From positions 1 through 64,000 of the forward strand of contig DATJBV010000052.1 of assembly GCA_035515055.1 (NCBI GenBank): 64,000 nucleotides of DNA, in the 5' to 3' direction. A program made the translations under genes and the position numbers. Positions 41,833 through 50,970 of the stretch are shown one piece after another. The number at the start of each line of letters is the position of its first letter. Position 1 is the first letter of the stretch. The notes below the pieces were generated by a model that worked only from the letters and a program-made list of their open reading frames with translations, did no database searches and was not told where the DNA came from. The stretch comes from Pollutimonas sp035515055 (GTDB lineage Bacteria; Pseudomonadota; Gammaproteobacteria; Burkholderiales; Burkholderiaceae_B).

Positions 41833-43359
41833 CTATTTATACTGGGCGCGCAATATGTTCTTCTGGACCTTACCCATTGTATTGCGCGGTAATTGATCTA
41901 CAACGTGTATCCGTTTTGGAACCTTGAAATTGGCCAACCTCGACTTCAGGTCGGCCAGCATGGCGTCGGGATTCAGGACCGCGCCTGCCTTGGGCACAAC
42001 GACGGCCACCACCGCCTCGCCGAAGTCGGCATGAGGAACGCCAATGACGGCGCACTCGTCAACCCCCGGCATGTCGTCGATGACCAGTTCGACCTCTTTC
42101 GGATAAACGTTGAAGCCGCCCGAAATGATGAGGTCTTTACTGCGCCCCACAATGGACAAATAGGTGGATGGCGCGGAACCGCCATCCCAGCACCCCATGT
42201 CGCCCGTGCGAAACCACCCATCCAGTGTGAACTCCTCGGCTGTTTTCTCGGGCATCTTCCAGTAACCCGAAAAAACGTTGGGACCTCGCACCTGCACATT
42301 GCCGATCTCGCCGTCGAGCAGCTCGTTGCCCTCGTCGTCGACGACCCGCAGCAAAACGCCGGGCAACGGCATGCCGACCGTGCCGCCGATGCGTTCCCCC
42401 TCGGACGAGTCGTAGGGATTGGACGTGAGCATGACGGTCTCGCTCATGCCGTAGCGTTCAAGTATGGCCTGCCCTATTCTTGATTTGAATTCGTCGAAGG
42501 TTTCTTTGAGCAGCGGGGCCGAGCCGGAAATGAACAGGCGCATCTTGCGGCAGACATCTCTGGTGAATCGGGCATCGGCAAGCAGGCGCACGTAATACGT
42601 GGGAACTCCCATCATGACCGTGCTGCGCGGCAGGTATTTCAAGGCGTTTTCGATGTCGAACCGGGGAAGCCAGATCATGCGCGCGCCCGCCAGCAATGCG
42701 CCGTGCGACGCCACGAAGAGCCCGTGCACATGGAAGATGGGCAACATGTGCAACAGCACATCGTCTGAGCGCCACCCCCAATACGTATGCAGCACCTGGG
42801 CGTTGGAAGACAGGTTCCGATGCGATAGCATGGCGCCCTTGCTGCGGCCCGTTGTACCCGATGTATAAAGAATGGCCGCCAGGTCGTCAGGCGGGGTCAC
42901 GACGGTATCGAAGGTGTCGGGCTGGCTTGCGGCGGCAAGGGCCAGACTGCCGGTGCCGTCTTCGTTCAGCGTGTAGACACGCCCCCGGTTCGTCTTTTCG
43001 ACCAGTGCGCTTATCCATTGATGATTGCGGCTGTCGCATACAACCACCTCCGGCTGCGCATCGCCCAGGAAGTAGTCGACCTCGGATTCGCGATAGGCGG
43101 TATTCAAGGGCAGGTACACGAGGCCGGCACGCAAGCTGGCCAGGTAGAGCATGAGGGCTTCCGGTGATTTTTCGACATGGACCGCAATCCGCGATCCATG
43201 CGGCAGATCGAGCGCCTTCAACAAATTGGCGAACCTGGCGCTTATTTCATCTATGTCATTCCAACTGTATAAGCGCGTGGGGGTTTCGATGGCGATCCCG
43301 GTACGGTCGGGCGGAAAGCCCGCCGCCAGAATCGCATACAAGTTGGCGTTGCCTTGCAA
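41833..43359 (-). CDS. matB: Malonyl-CoA synthetase (acyl-CoA ligase)
   Basis: ANL-superfamily ligase activating malonate (508 aa): AMP-binding motif LYTSGTTGRSKGAMLSH, GMSETVM, GYWKMPEKTAEEF, GWFRTGDMG and the C-terminal GRSKDLIISGGFNVYPKEVE with catalytic K in PRNTMGKVQKN. The start is a TTG at 43359 (LQGNANLYAI) with AGGAG at a good distance, inside the end of the hydratase gene; ATG starts further upstream would overlap that gene extensively. The neighbouring malonyl-CoA decarboxylase supports malonate as substrate. Confidence 0.9.
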   Translation of the reverse strand: MQGNANLYAILAAGFPPDRTGIAIETPTRLYSWNDIDEISARFANLLKALDLPHGSRIAVHVEKSPEALMLYLASLRAGLVYLPLNTAYRESEVDYFLGDAQPEVVVCDSRNHQWISALVEKTNRGRVYTLNEDGTGSLALAAASQPDTFDTVVTPPDDLAAILYTSGTTGRSKGAMLSHRNLSSNAQVLHTYWGWRSDDVLLHMLPIFHVHGLFVASHGALLAGARMIWLPRFDIENALKYLPRSTVMMGVPTYYVRLLADARFTRDVCRKMRLFISGSAPLLKETFDEFKSRIGQAILERYGMSETVMLTSNPYDSSEGERIGGTVGMPLPGVLLRVVDDEGNELLDGEIGNVQVRGPNVFSGYWKMPEKTAEEFTLDGWFRTGDMGCWDGGSAPSTYLSIVGRSKDLIISGGFNVYPKEVELVIDDMPGVDECAVIGVPHADFGEAVVAVVVPKAGAVLNPDAMLADLKSRLANFKVPKRIHVVDQLPRNTMGKVQKNILRAQYK

Positions 43360-43360
43360 G

Positions 43361-44176
43361 TCAATCTCCTGTAAATATGGGTTTGCGCCCCGCCAGGAAG
43401 GCAACAACACCTTCCCGATGATCGCGGCTTTCGGCATAGTCGAACATGAACCGCAGTTCAGCGGGCGTAAGGGCTTCCGAGCCATGGCGCAAGCGCGCCG
43501 CTGTTTGCTTGTTGATTCGCGCTGCCAAAGGCGCTCCGGCTGCCAGGCGTTGCGCCGTCAGCATGACGTCGTCTTTCAACTGGTGGTCCGGCAATACACG
43601 CGTAAGCAAGCCCTTGGACATGGCTTCCGCGGCGTCGAACACCCTGCCTTCCAAAAGGAGTTCCAGTGTCACGGCGCGCCCGGCAAGCTCCAGCAAGCCG
43701 CGCATTTCGTCGGGCGCCATAGGGAAGCCAAGACGGTTGATGGGAACGCCAAAACGCGCCGAGCTTGCCGCGATGCGCAAGTCGCAACGGCTGGCAATTT
43801 CGAGGCCGCCGCCGACACAGACACCTTCGATTTGCGCGACGACGGGATGCAGGCAATTGGCGATGGCGTCCAGGGCCGGCGCCAAGATGCGCGTGTGGTA
43901 ATGCACAACGCCGGCGCGATCGGCTCTTTCCCGGGGAAATTCGCGGATGTCGGCGCCAGCGGCAAAATTTCCGTCGTCGCCTCGAATAACGACGCAGCGC
44001 AACCGCGTATTGGTGGAGAGTTCGGTAAACACCGCGGTCAGCGAGTTCCACATGGCCACCGTGATCGCGTTCAGGCGTCCGGGGTGGGAAAGCGTTACGA
44101 AGGCGATGGCACCGTCGTATGTTACGAGCACCTTGCCGGCGGTCGCCACCGCGCGGCCAGCGTCAGCTACAGCCAT
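43361..44176 (-). CDS. Enoyl-CoA hydratase/isomerase family protein
   Basis: Crotonase-fold protein (271 aa). Core blocks VTLSHPGRLNAITVAMWNSL, GNFAAGADIREF, and GVCVGGGLEIASRCDLRIAA with the oxyanion hole are intact, and acidic residues in the catalytic helix (INRLGFPMAPDEM) are partly kept. Start at 44176 overlaps the decarboxylase stop by 10 bp. It lies between malonyl-CoA decarboxylase and synthetase genes, an unusual partner for malonate use; a malonyl-thioester or substituted-malonate step is possible. Confidence 0.88.
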   Translation of the reverse strand: MAVADAGRAVATAGKVLVTYDGAIAFVTLSHPGRLNAITVAMWNSLTAVFTELSTNTRLRCVVIRGDDGNFAAGADIREFPRERADRAGVVHYHTRILAPALDAIANCLHPVVAQIEGVCVGGGLEIASRCDLRIAASSARFGVPINRLGFPMAPDEMRGLLELAGRAVTLELLLEGRVFDAAEAMSKGLLTRVLPDHQLKDDVMLTAQRLAAGAPLAARINKQTAARLRHGSEALTPAELRFMFDYAESRDHREGVVAFLAGRKPIFTGD

Positions 44177-45462
44177 CGCAAATTCATTCCGGTTTTGGGT
44201 TTTCCTTCGGCAAGCTGGACGAGATTGTCGTCCAGTTGATTCAGGTCGTAGAGGTAATTGACCATAATGGCGCATGACTGCGCGATTCCCTTGGCCGAGC
44301 GGTCCGCGCCCCAGTTGACCCGCTCGATGCGGGCGCCATTGCCCAAGTGAAACTTGGCGACCGGATCGAGGGGCTGGCCGTTCTTCATGGTCTTGATGTA
44401 CGACACGGCAAGCTGCAGGCCGATACGTTGGGCCGCCTCATCGGTCTTGCCCGCCGCCGCGGCACGCAGACGTTCGACCCACGTCAAGCCCGCCTGCGGA
44501 TCGTCTTGAGCCTTCTGCCGCTCGGCCTTGTCGTGCAACAAGGTCCGCATGGCCTGGCCATCTTGCTTTCCCAGCCATTCGGCAAAGCCAGGCATGGGCG
44601 AAAGCGTGGCAAACGATTTCAGGCGCGGCAGTTCGAGCAAAAGCGCATCGATTACGCGTTTCAACAGGAAATTACCGAAACTGATGCCGCGCAGCCCTGG
44701 CTGCGTGTTGGAAATCGAGTAAAAAATGGCCCAGCGCGCCTTGTCGAGCGTGGGAGGCGCGACTTTCGGATCCAGCAGGACCTGCACATTGTCGGCCATG
44801 TGCGTGGCGAAGGCGACTTCGACAAAAATAAGCGGAATGTTGTCCATACGTGGATGGAAAAAGGCGTAGCAGCGCCGGTTGTCCGCCACGCGATGGCGCA
44901 ATTCTTCCCATGACCGGATCTCGTGCACCGCTTCGTATTGGATCAGCTTCTCGAGCAATGAAGCGGGCGAGTCCCAATTGATGGGCCGCAATTCAAGCAT
45001 GCCCACATCGAACCAGCTGGAGAGCAGTCCTTCGAGTTCGCGCTCCAGCATGCCCAGGCCGGCCACCTGATTGCGCCAGCGCAGCATGTCGGCGCGCAGC
45101 TCGACAAGAAACTGCAGGCTGTCCGCCTGCGCGTACAAGCGCCGGAACAAACGCAGCCCCTGGTCTCCGCGCGGTTCCAGCGTTGCGCTGGCCTCGGCCA
45201 GCGCCGCCAGCAATGACCGACGCTGCTTGGCGTCGGCCGCGACATAGCGCAGGCTGAAATCCCGAGCCAGCCGATTGGCCGCCACATCGGTCATACGTGC
45301 GGTGAACAGTCTCTGCGTTTGAGCCGGTACTGGCCATCGGTCGCGGTCCAGCCAGCGGTTCAGGCGCGCCATGAGGCCGCCCATTTCGGGGTCCTTTTCG
45401 GATGCCGGCGTAGCTGTTGGCTTGGCTAGCGCCTGGGTCTGTGTGTCCGATGCTGTCATCAA
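44167..45462 (-). CDS. matA: Malonyl-CoA decarboxylase
   Basis: Converts malonyl-CoA to acetyl-CoA (431 aa). Family blocks: FHPRMDNIPLIFVEVAFATHMADNVQVLL, WAIFYSISNTQPGLRGISFGNFLLKRV, FATLSPMPGFAEWL and LDPVAKFHLGNGARIERVNWGADRSAKGIAQSCAIMVNYLY. The N-terminal helical domain (residues about 30-190) is also present. It heads the operon decarboxylase-hydratase-synthetase-Bug for malonate catabolism. No GntR-type matR regulator is in the window. Confidence 0.94.
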   Translation of the reverse strand: MMTASDTQTQALAKPTATPASEKDPEMGGLMARLNRWLDRDRWPVPAQTQRLFTARMTDVAANRLARDFSLRYVAADAKQRRSLLAALAEASATLEPRGDQGLRLFRRLYAQADSLQFLVELRADMLRWRNQVAGLGMLERELEGLLSSWFDVGMLELRPINWDSPASLLEKLIQYEAVHEIRSWEELRHRVADNRRCYAFFHPRMDNIPLIFVEVAFATHMADNVQVLLDPKVAPPTLDKARWAIFYSISNTQPGLRGISFGNFLLKRVIDALLLELPRLKSFATLSPMPGFAEWLGKQDGQAMRTLLHDKAERQKAQDDPQAGLTWVERLRAAAAGKTDEAAQRIGLQLAVSYIKTMKNGQPLDPVAKFHLGNGARIERVNWGADRSAKGIAQSCAIMVNYLYDLNQLDDNLVQLAEGKPKTGMNLRWL

Positions 45463-45600
45463 AAAGCTCCTGCATGATGCGTAATTATGCTCGACTCAAG
45501 TAATAGCACAATAGCCGTTTTCCTATAGTTATCCCTTAGCCGCCACGGTGTCGTCCCAGTGGGCCGCTCGAGAACCGCCATTGATCCGATACAAATTAAT

Positions 45601-45629
45601 TTGACATGTCAATAATTTAGTATCATTAT
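45601..45629 (+). promoter_or_regulatory. Promoter with palindromic operator of the diiron oxygenase operon
   Basis: TTGACA (45601-45606) is part of the perfect 12-bp palindrome TTGACATGTCAA (45601-45612); a -10-like CATTAT (4/6) lies 17 bp downstream at 45624-45629. The region is strongly AT-rich. The palindrome over the -35 suggests repression. Confidence 0.5.
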
Positions 45630-45721
45630 TAAGTCGTTCACTCACGAACAATTTAAGACTAAAACAATTACGGCGCCCGGGTGTTGTATGCCGACCAGCG
45701 TCGCTATCCCAGGAGACCCAC

Positions 45722-46747
45722 ATGCACCACGCAGAGAAGCTCGCCCAGACCATGGCTTACCCACCCGAGACGCCACAGCCCAACGTCTACCCGCTTTCCT
45801 GGCATGCCAACACCGCCAAGCTGGAAGAAATTTGGGACGCCTCGCGGCGCGAGAACTGGGATCCAAAGCAGTTGCCCTGGGACACCTTCGACGTTTCCAG
45901 TTATTCCTGGGAAGAACGCGAAGCCATCGCCTATTGGTGGACACTGTTGTCGGTCTTCGACGCGTCGGCGCCGCCGGTTTTTGCCGAAGCCTTGATCAAG
46001 ACCTATGAAGCGCACGAAGAAGATCCGGTGCGGCGGTGCTTCTTTTCCGTGACCAGCGACGAACAAAACCACGAACAGATGTGCGGCTTGGCCATCACCA
46101 AGCTGCTCGAGCATCCCGATCCGCTTACCTACCAGCCTAAAACCGAACTGGGAAAAAAACTGCATCGCAATGCCAGTTGGCTGTATTACAACGGCGGGCG
46201 CTATTGGAACGGCTACAAGGCCGCCGTGCCGCGCTACAGCCTGGCCGTATTATTCAGCTCGTTCCTCATGGGCGAAATCGCTGCCGCCACGATTTTTCAT
46301 CAAATGGCCGCGGGCTGCACCGAACCGCTATTCAAAGAGGCTTTCCGCAATATAGGCCGCGATGAGGGCCGCCACATGGCTATCTGCCTGGCCTTGATGG
46401 AGCGCGACTACCCGAAGATGGCGAACGACGACAAGGCCATCATCACCAAGCAGGTTCGTGCCGGCTACCTCTTCCTGTCGGCCGTGCTGTTCGAGCCGCC
46501 AGCGGACTTCTGGGACTTGCCTGACGATTTCATTGCCGTGCAGCGCCAGGCCGAGGCCATTGCACGCGACGCCGGCTTCCAGATTCCCGAATACGAGCAA
46601 AAGAAGGAAAACTGGAAGGCTGCCATGCTCAACCTGAAGGCCGTCCTGGACAAGTACGACATCCCTTTCCCCGCCATACCCGAAGTGGGTATTTCAGGCG
46701 AAGAAGTCACCGATGTCGATATGAAAGACATTATTCCGGTGTTCTGA
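45722..46747 (+). CDS. Ferritin-like diiron oxygenase
   Basis: 341-aa soluble protein of the ferritin-like/R2-like superfamily. Two E-x-x-H motifs, SDEQNHEQ (E114/H117) and RDEGRHMA (E215/H218), with E185 in MGEIAAAT and an early Glu in FAEALIKTYE (E89 or E96), form a carboxylate-bridged diiron site. It is followed immediately by a [2Fe-2S]/FAD reductase, so it is the hydroxylase/oxygenase half of a two-component system. No coupling-protein gene is seen. The substrate is unknown; AurF/CmlI-like N-oxygenases or aromatic hydroxylases are relatives in fold only. Confidence 0.82.
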   Translation: MHHAEKLAQTMAYPPETPQPNVYPLSWHANTAKLEEIWDASRRENWDPKQLPWDTFDVSSYSWEEREAIAYWWTLLSVFDASAPPVFAEALIKTYEAHEEDPVRRCFFSVTSDEQNHEQMCGLAITKLLEHPDPLTYQPKTELGKKLHRNASWLYYNGGRYWNGYKAAVPRYSLAVLFSSFLMGEIAAATIFHQMAAGCTEPLFKEAFRNIGRDEGRHMAICLALMERDYPKMANDDKAIITKQVRAGYLFLSAVLFEPPADFWDLPDDFIAVQRQAEAIARDAGFQIPEYEQKKENWKAAMLNLKAVLDKYDIPFPAIPEVGISGEEVTDVDMKDIIPVF

Positions 46748-46748
46748 C

Positions 46749-47795
46749 ATGAGCCGAATCAAACTCCATCCCTCCGGGCACGAGATCACATGCGCCGCCG
46801 GCGAGAGCGTCCTGTCGGCGGTCGAAAAAGCGGGTTTTGCGTTGCCCAACAACTGCCGCGCCGGGGCCTGCGGCGAGTGCAAGGTCAAGGTCCTGGAGGG
46901 TGAGTTTGATCAGGGCATGGTGCTGGACATGGCCTTGTCGCCGGAAGAGCGTCGACAAGGCTATGGGCTGATGTGCATGGCCAAGCCTCTATCGGAAGAA
47001 TTGGTCATCGAGTGGGGCACGGAAGACGCAAAACCCAAGCTCTTCCCGCCACGGGAAAACATTCTCCATCTGGTCATCGACAAGATCCCGCGTACGCCGC
47101 GCATAACCGAGTTCCGGCTCCGGCCGCTCGGCAATACGGTACGGTTCTGGCCGGGCCAGTATGTCATGCTCGGCGACGCACGTGCCGGCCATCCGCCCCG
47201 GTCGTATTCCATTGCCAACGCCCCCAGGCCGGACGGCGAAATTACGCTGCATATTTCGCGCGACGAACTTGGGGTGACGAGCCGCTGGCTGCACGACGAG
47301 GTGCGCGTTGGCGACATGCTGAAAGTGGCCGGCCCCTACGGCACCTTCATTGGCGATCCTGCCGTCGAGACCCCCATACTTTGCATGGCGGCCGGATCCG
47401 GCCTTGCGCCCATTCTATCCTTGACCGAAACCGCCCTGCGCCGCGGATTCAAGCCCCCGGTCAAGCTGCTTTTTTCCGCAAGAACGGCCGCCGACGTCTA
47501 CGACATGGGAATGATGGCGTATTTGCAGACCAAGCATCGTCGATTCAAGTTCATGCCCACGCTTACGCGGGAACAAAAAGAGGGCATGCTGAGCGGGCGC
47601 ATTCCCGACTTATTGCCCACTCTGTTTCCCGATCTGTCCGGCCACAGCGTGTTCATTGCGGGTACGCCCGATTTCGTTGATTCCTGCAAGGCCGCGGCAT
47701 TGCGGCTAGGCGCCAAACCCAGCCTTATCCATACCGAAGGGTATTTTGCCCGTCAGCGGCCGGAAACGCCGCCCGCCGACCGCCTTACCGCCTGA
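46749..47795 (+). CDS. Ferredoxin-NAD(P)H reductase of the diiron oxygenase
   Basis: 348-aa electron-transfer protein: N-terminal plant-type [2Fe-2S] ferredoxin (C36, C41, C44, C76; NCRAGACGECK), FAD domain (PPRSYSIANAP), and NAD domain (CMAAGSGLAPILS). The layout is that of phenol-hydroxylase-type and other class IB reductases. It starts 1 bp after the oxygenase stop, so it shuttles NADH electrons to the diiron centre. Confidence 0.92.
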   Translation: MSRIKLHPSGHEITCAAGESVLSAVEKAGFALPNNCRAGACGECKVKVLEGEFDQGMVLDMALSPEERRQGYGLMCMAKPLSEELVIEWGTEDAKPKLFPPRENILHLVIDKIPRTPRITEFRLRPLGNTVRFWPGQYVMLGDARAGHPPRSYSIANAPRPDGEITLHISRDELGVTSRWLHDEVRVGDMLKVAGPYGTFIGDPAVETPILCMAAGSGLAPILSLTETALRRGFKPPVKLLFSARTAADVYDMGMMAYLQTKHRRFKFMPTLTREQKEGMLSGRIPDLLPTLFPDLSGHSVFIAGTPDFVDSCKAAALRLGAKPSLIHTEGYFARQRPETPPADRLTA

Positions 47796-47843
47796 CGGAA
47801 ACGGGCGGCCTGGAACGCTCGGCTTACGGATTCAACCGCACAT

Positions 47844-48980
47844 TCAGCCGCGCATTAACGCGCGGCTGATGACGAGGCGCTGGATATCGTTGGCGCCTTC
47901 GTAAATCTGGCAGACCCGTACGTCGCGGTAAATACGTTCCACGGGGAAATCGGCAACGTAACCATAGCCGCCATGGATCTGGATGGCGTCGGAAGCCACT
48001 TTTTCGGCCATTTCCGAGGCGAACATCTTGGCCATCGATGCCTCGGTCAGGCACGGCAGACCGGCATCTTTCATTTGCGCGGCTCGCCACACCATAAGCC
48101 TTGCGGCATCGACCTGCGTGGCCATATCGGCCAGCCGAAAGCTTACGGCCTGGTGTTCGATGATGGGCTTGCCGAAGGCCTCGCGCTCTTTCGCATAGCG
48201 CAAGGCCGCGTCCAACGCGGCGCGCGCCATGCCGACGCTCTGTGCGGCGATACCGATACGGCCCGACTCCAGATTGGCCAGGGCGATGGAATAGCCTTGG
48301 CCTTCGACGCCCATGAGCGCGGTGGCCGGAACACGGCAGTTCTCGAAAAGAATCTGGGCGGTGTCGCTGGCATGCTGGCCCATCTTTTCTTCCAGGCGGG
48401 CAACGATATAACCCGGCGTGGCCGTCGGCACCAGAAAGCATGAAATGCCTTTTTTGCCGGCAGCTTTGTCGGTCACCGCCAACACGATGGCCACATCGGC
48501 ATGCTTGCCGGTCGTAATGAACTGCTTGACGCCATTAAGCACCCACTCGTCGCCGTCGCGCACCGCTGTCGTGCGTATTGCCGAAGCGTCGGAACCCACA
48601 TGCGGTTCCGTCAGGCAAAAGCAGCCCAGGGCTTCGCCTTTGGCCAGCGGCACGAGCCACTCCTGCTTCTGGGCTTCGGTACCGAACTTCAGGGTAATGC
48701 CGCAAGCCAGGGAATTTTGCACGCTGACAATTGTGGAGATCGCCCCATCGGCCGCCGCGATTTCCTCGAGCGTCAAGACCAGGCTCATGGCATCGAGCCC
48801 CGCGCCGCCATAGGCCTCGGGCACGGTCATGCCCAAGGCGCCCAGCGCGCCCAATTCTTTCAACGCCTGGGCGGGAAACGTGCGGCTACGGTCCCACTCG
48901 GCCGAGAACGGCGCCAGCCGCTCCTGGGCAAAGGATTGCATGGCGTCGCGCACCATGGTCTGCTGCTGGTTCAGTATCAT
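47844..48980 (-). CDS. Acyl-CoA dehydrogenase
   Basis: FAD-dependent acyl-CoA dehydrogenase (378 aa) introducing the alpha-beta double bond in fatty- or branched-acyl-CoA catabolism. Motifs CFCLTEPHVGSDASAIRTTAV and WVLNGVKQFITTG, GRIGIAAQSVGMARAALDAA, and the C-terminal QIHGGYGYVADFPVERIYRDVRVCQIYEGANDIQRLVISRAL (with the catalytic Glu of short-chain types in YEGAND). Terminal codons overlap a CGCG hairpin. Chain-length preference cannot be read. No partner ETF genes here. Confidence 0.93.
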   Translation of the reverse strand: MILNQQQTMVRDAMQSFAQERLAPFSAEWDRSRTFPAQALKELGALGALGMTVPEAYGGAGLDAMSLVLTLEEIAAADGAISTIVSVQNSLACGITLKFGTEAQKQEWLVPLAKGEALGCFCLTEPHVGSDASAIRTTAVRDGDEWVLNGVKQFITTGKHADVAIVLAVTDKAAGKKGISCFLVPTATPGYIVARLEEKMGQHASDTAQILFENCRVPATALMGVEGQGYSIALANLESGRIGIAAQSVGMARAALDAALRYAKEREAFGKPIIEHQAVSFRLADMATQVDAARLMVWRAAQMKDAGLPCLTEASMAKMFASEMAEKVASDAIQIHGGYGYVADFPVERIYRDVRVCQIYEGANDIQRLVISRALMRG

Positions 48981-49085
48981 TTGGTCTCCCCGTTATTAGA
49001 ATAGCTGCGTTTCAATGCATCGATTCTGCACGGTGACGCCGCCCGAGACTGTCGCGTTACAGACAAATGGCCGGCACCGGCGCGG

Positions 49086-50582
49086 CTAGGCCTCGCTCAT
49101 GCCCGCGGCGGGTTCAACCGCCTGGCCCGCCCGCACTTTCTCTTCGATGCGCTGGCCGACTTCAAGATCGATGCTCTTCCAGTAATCGAAGGCACGCTCC
49201 AGAACGGGACTGCGCACGCCCCCAAGCAGGCTACCCGCAACAGTTTCAACCAGCCGGCTGCGTTGCTCGTCGTTATATACCTCGCGAACCAGGGTGCCCG
49301 GCTGGCCGAAATCGTCGTCCTCTGGATGCGGCGTATAGGCGCTACGCACCATATCACCATCCGCCTCCCAGCCGTCTTCGGCCTTACCGCTGCCGTCGGC
49401 CCATGGGCGACCATGCGAATTGGGTGCATACACCGGCTGATTGCCGCTGTGCTCGTACGTCATTTGTCCGTCGAACAAGTAGGTATTGACCGGAACCTTG
49501 GGCTTGTTGACAGGCAACTGATGGAAGTTGGTGCCGATACGATTGCGCTGCGCGTCGTTATAGGCGAAGGCGCGTCCCAGCAGCATTTTGTCGGGCGACA
49601 GCCCAATGCCCGGCACGGTATTGCCGGGCGAAAACGCCGCCTGTTCGATTTGGGCGAAGAAGTTCTCGGGATTGCGGTTGAGCGTCATCGTGCCGACTTC
49701 GATGAGAGGGTAATCTTTATGCGACAGGGTTTTAGTCAGATCGAAGGGATTGAAGCGATACGTCTTGGCTTCTTCATACGGCATCACCTGGACAGACAGC
49801 GTCCAGCTTGGACAGTCGCCGCTCGCGATGGCATCGAACAGGTCCCGACGGTGGTAGTCCGCGTCCGAACCCGCCATTTCCTTGGCTTCGGCATTGGTGA
49901 ACTGCTGCATGCCCTGGTTGGTGTGAAAGTGGTACTTCACCCAAAACCGCTCGCCCGCCGCATTGACCCACATATAGGTATGCGAACCATAACCGTTCAT
50001 GTGGCGCCACGAGCGCGGCAGTCCCCGGTCGCCCATGAGGTAGGCGACCTGGTGAGCCGATTCTGGGTTATTGGTCCAGAAGTCCCACTGCATATGGTTG
50101 TCGCGCAGCCCTGAATCGGGCAGGCGCTTCTGGCTACGGATGAAGTGCGGAAACTTCATCGGATCGCGCACGAAGAAAATAGGCGTGTTATTGCCGACCA
50201 GGTCGTAGTTGCCCTCTTCCGTGTAGAACTTCAGCGAGAAGCCGCGAACATCGCGCCAGGTGTCCGGGCTACCGGCTTCTCCCGCCACCGTGGAAAATCG
50301 TGCGAGCATCTCGGTTTCGGCACCCTGCTGGAACATTGCCGCCTTGGTATAGGCCGAGACATCGGCCGTGGTCCGGAAGACGCCGAACGCACCCGCGCCT
50401 TTGGCGTGAGGCTGACGCTCGGGCACTTTCTCGCGATTGAAGTGCGCCATTTGTTCAAGGAAGTGCACATCGTGAAGCAGAACGGGGCCGTCGGCACCCA
50501 TGGTCAAAGAATTGCGGTCGCTGGGAGCAGGCGCGCCCGAACCGGTTGTTGAAGCGTGTGAGGTGTTCTTGGAGTCTTTCAT
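49086..50582 (-). CDS. katA: Catalase (monofunctional, heme)
   Basis: 498-aa small-subunit catalase degrading H2O2. Active-site His H59 in VPERQPHAKGAGAFG, Asn in YDLVGNNTPIFFVRD, and the proximal heme-ligand Tyr in RAFAYNDAQRNRIGTN are all present. The ATG is preceded by AGGAGG-type bases (TGTAGGAGGATCC). The N-terminal 20 residues are Ser/Thr-rich. Likely cytosolic; OxyR control is a family expectation and no site was recognised. Confidence 0.96.
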   Translation of the reverse strand: MKDSKNTSHASTTGSGAPAPSDRNSLTMGADGPVLLHDVHFLEQMAHFNREKVPERQPHAKGAGAFGVFRTTADVSAYTKAAMFQQGAETEMLARFSTVAGEAGSPDTWRDVRGFSLKFYTEEGNYDLVGNNTPIFFVRDPMKFPHFIRSQKRLPDSGLRDNHMQWDFWTNNPESAHQVAYLMGDRGLPRSWRHMNGYGSHTYMWVNAAGERFWVKYHFHTNQGMQQFTNAEAKEMAGSDADYHRRDLFDAIASGDCPSWTLSVQVMPYEEAKTYRFNPFDLTKTLSHKDYPLIEVGTMTLNRNPENFFAQIEQAAFSPGNTVPGIGLSPDKMLLGRAFAYNDAQRNRIGTNFHQLPVNKPKVPVNTYLFDGQMTYEHSGNQPVYAPNSHGRPWADGSGKAEDGWEADGDMVRSAYTPHPEDDDFGQPGTLVREVYNDEQRSRLVETVAGSLLGGVRSPVLERAFDYWKSIDLEVGQRIEEKVRAGQAVEPAAGMSEA

Positions 50583-50676
50583 GGATCCTCCTACAGCGCA
50601 AAGCCGCGCAAATATTCGAAAGCGACCGCGGGCAAAGGCGATCTTGATCCACTATACATGAGTTGGTTTGAGCCAT

Positions 50677-50753
<77 letters not shown>

Positions 50754-50970
50754 GCAATGCAGCCGGTGCCGGACGGCACCGCGGCAAGACCGGCCATTTT
50801 ACCGCGTTGCCGGGAAAACATAAAAACCGCATGGTGCAAAGGACTTATCGTACGGCGCCCCACGTTTCACGAGTCTTGCGGCTTTCCCGCCACCCTTTTT
50901 ACAAAACGTAATTGATCGCCGGGCGTCGAATGCTACAGTTTATTGCCATCAGCCCACCCATAAAGCAATA

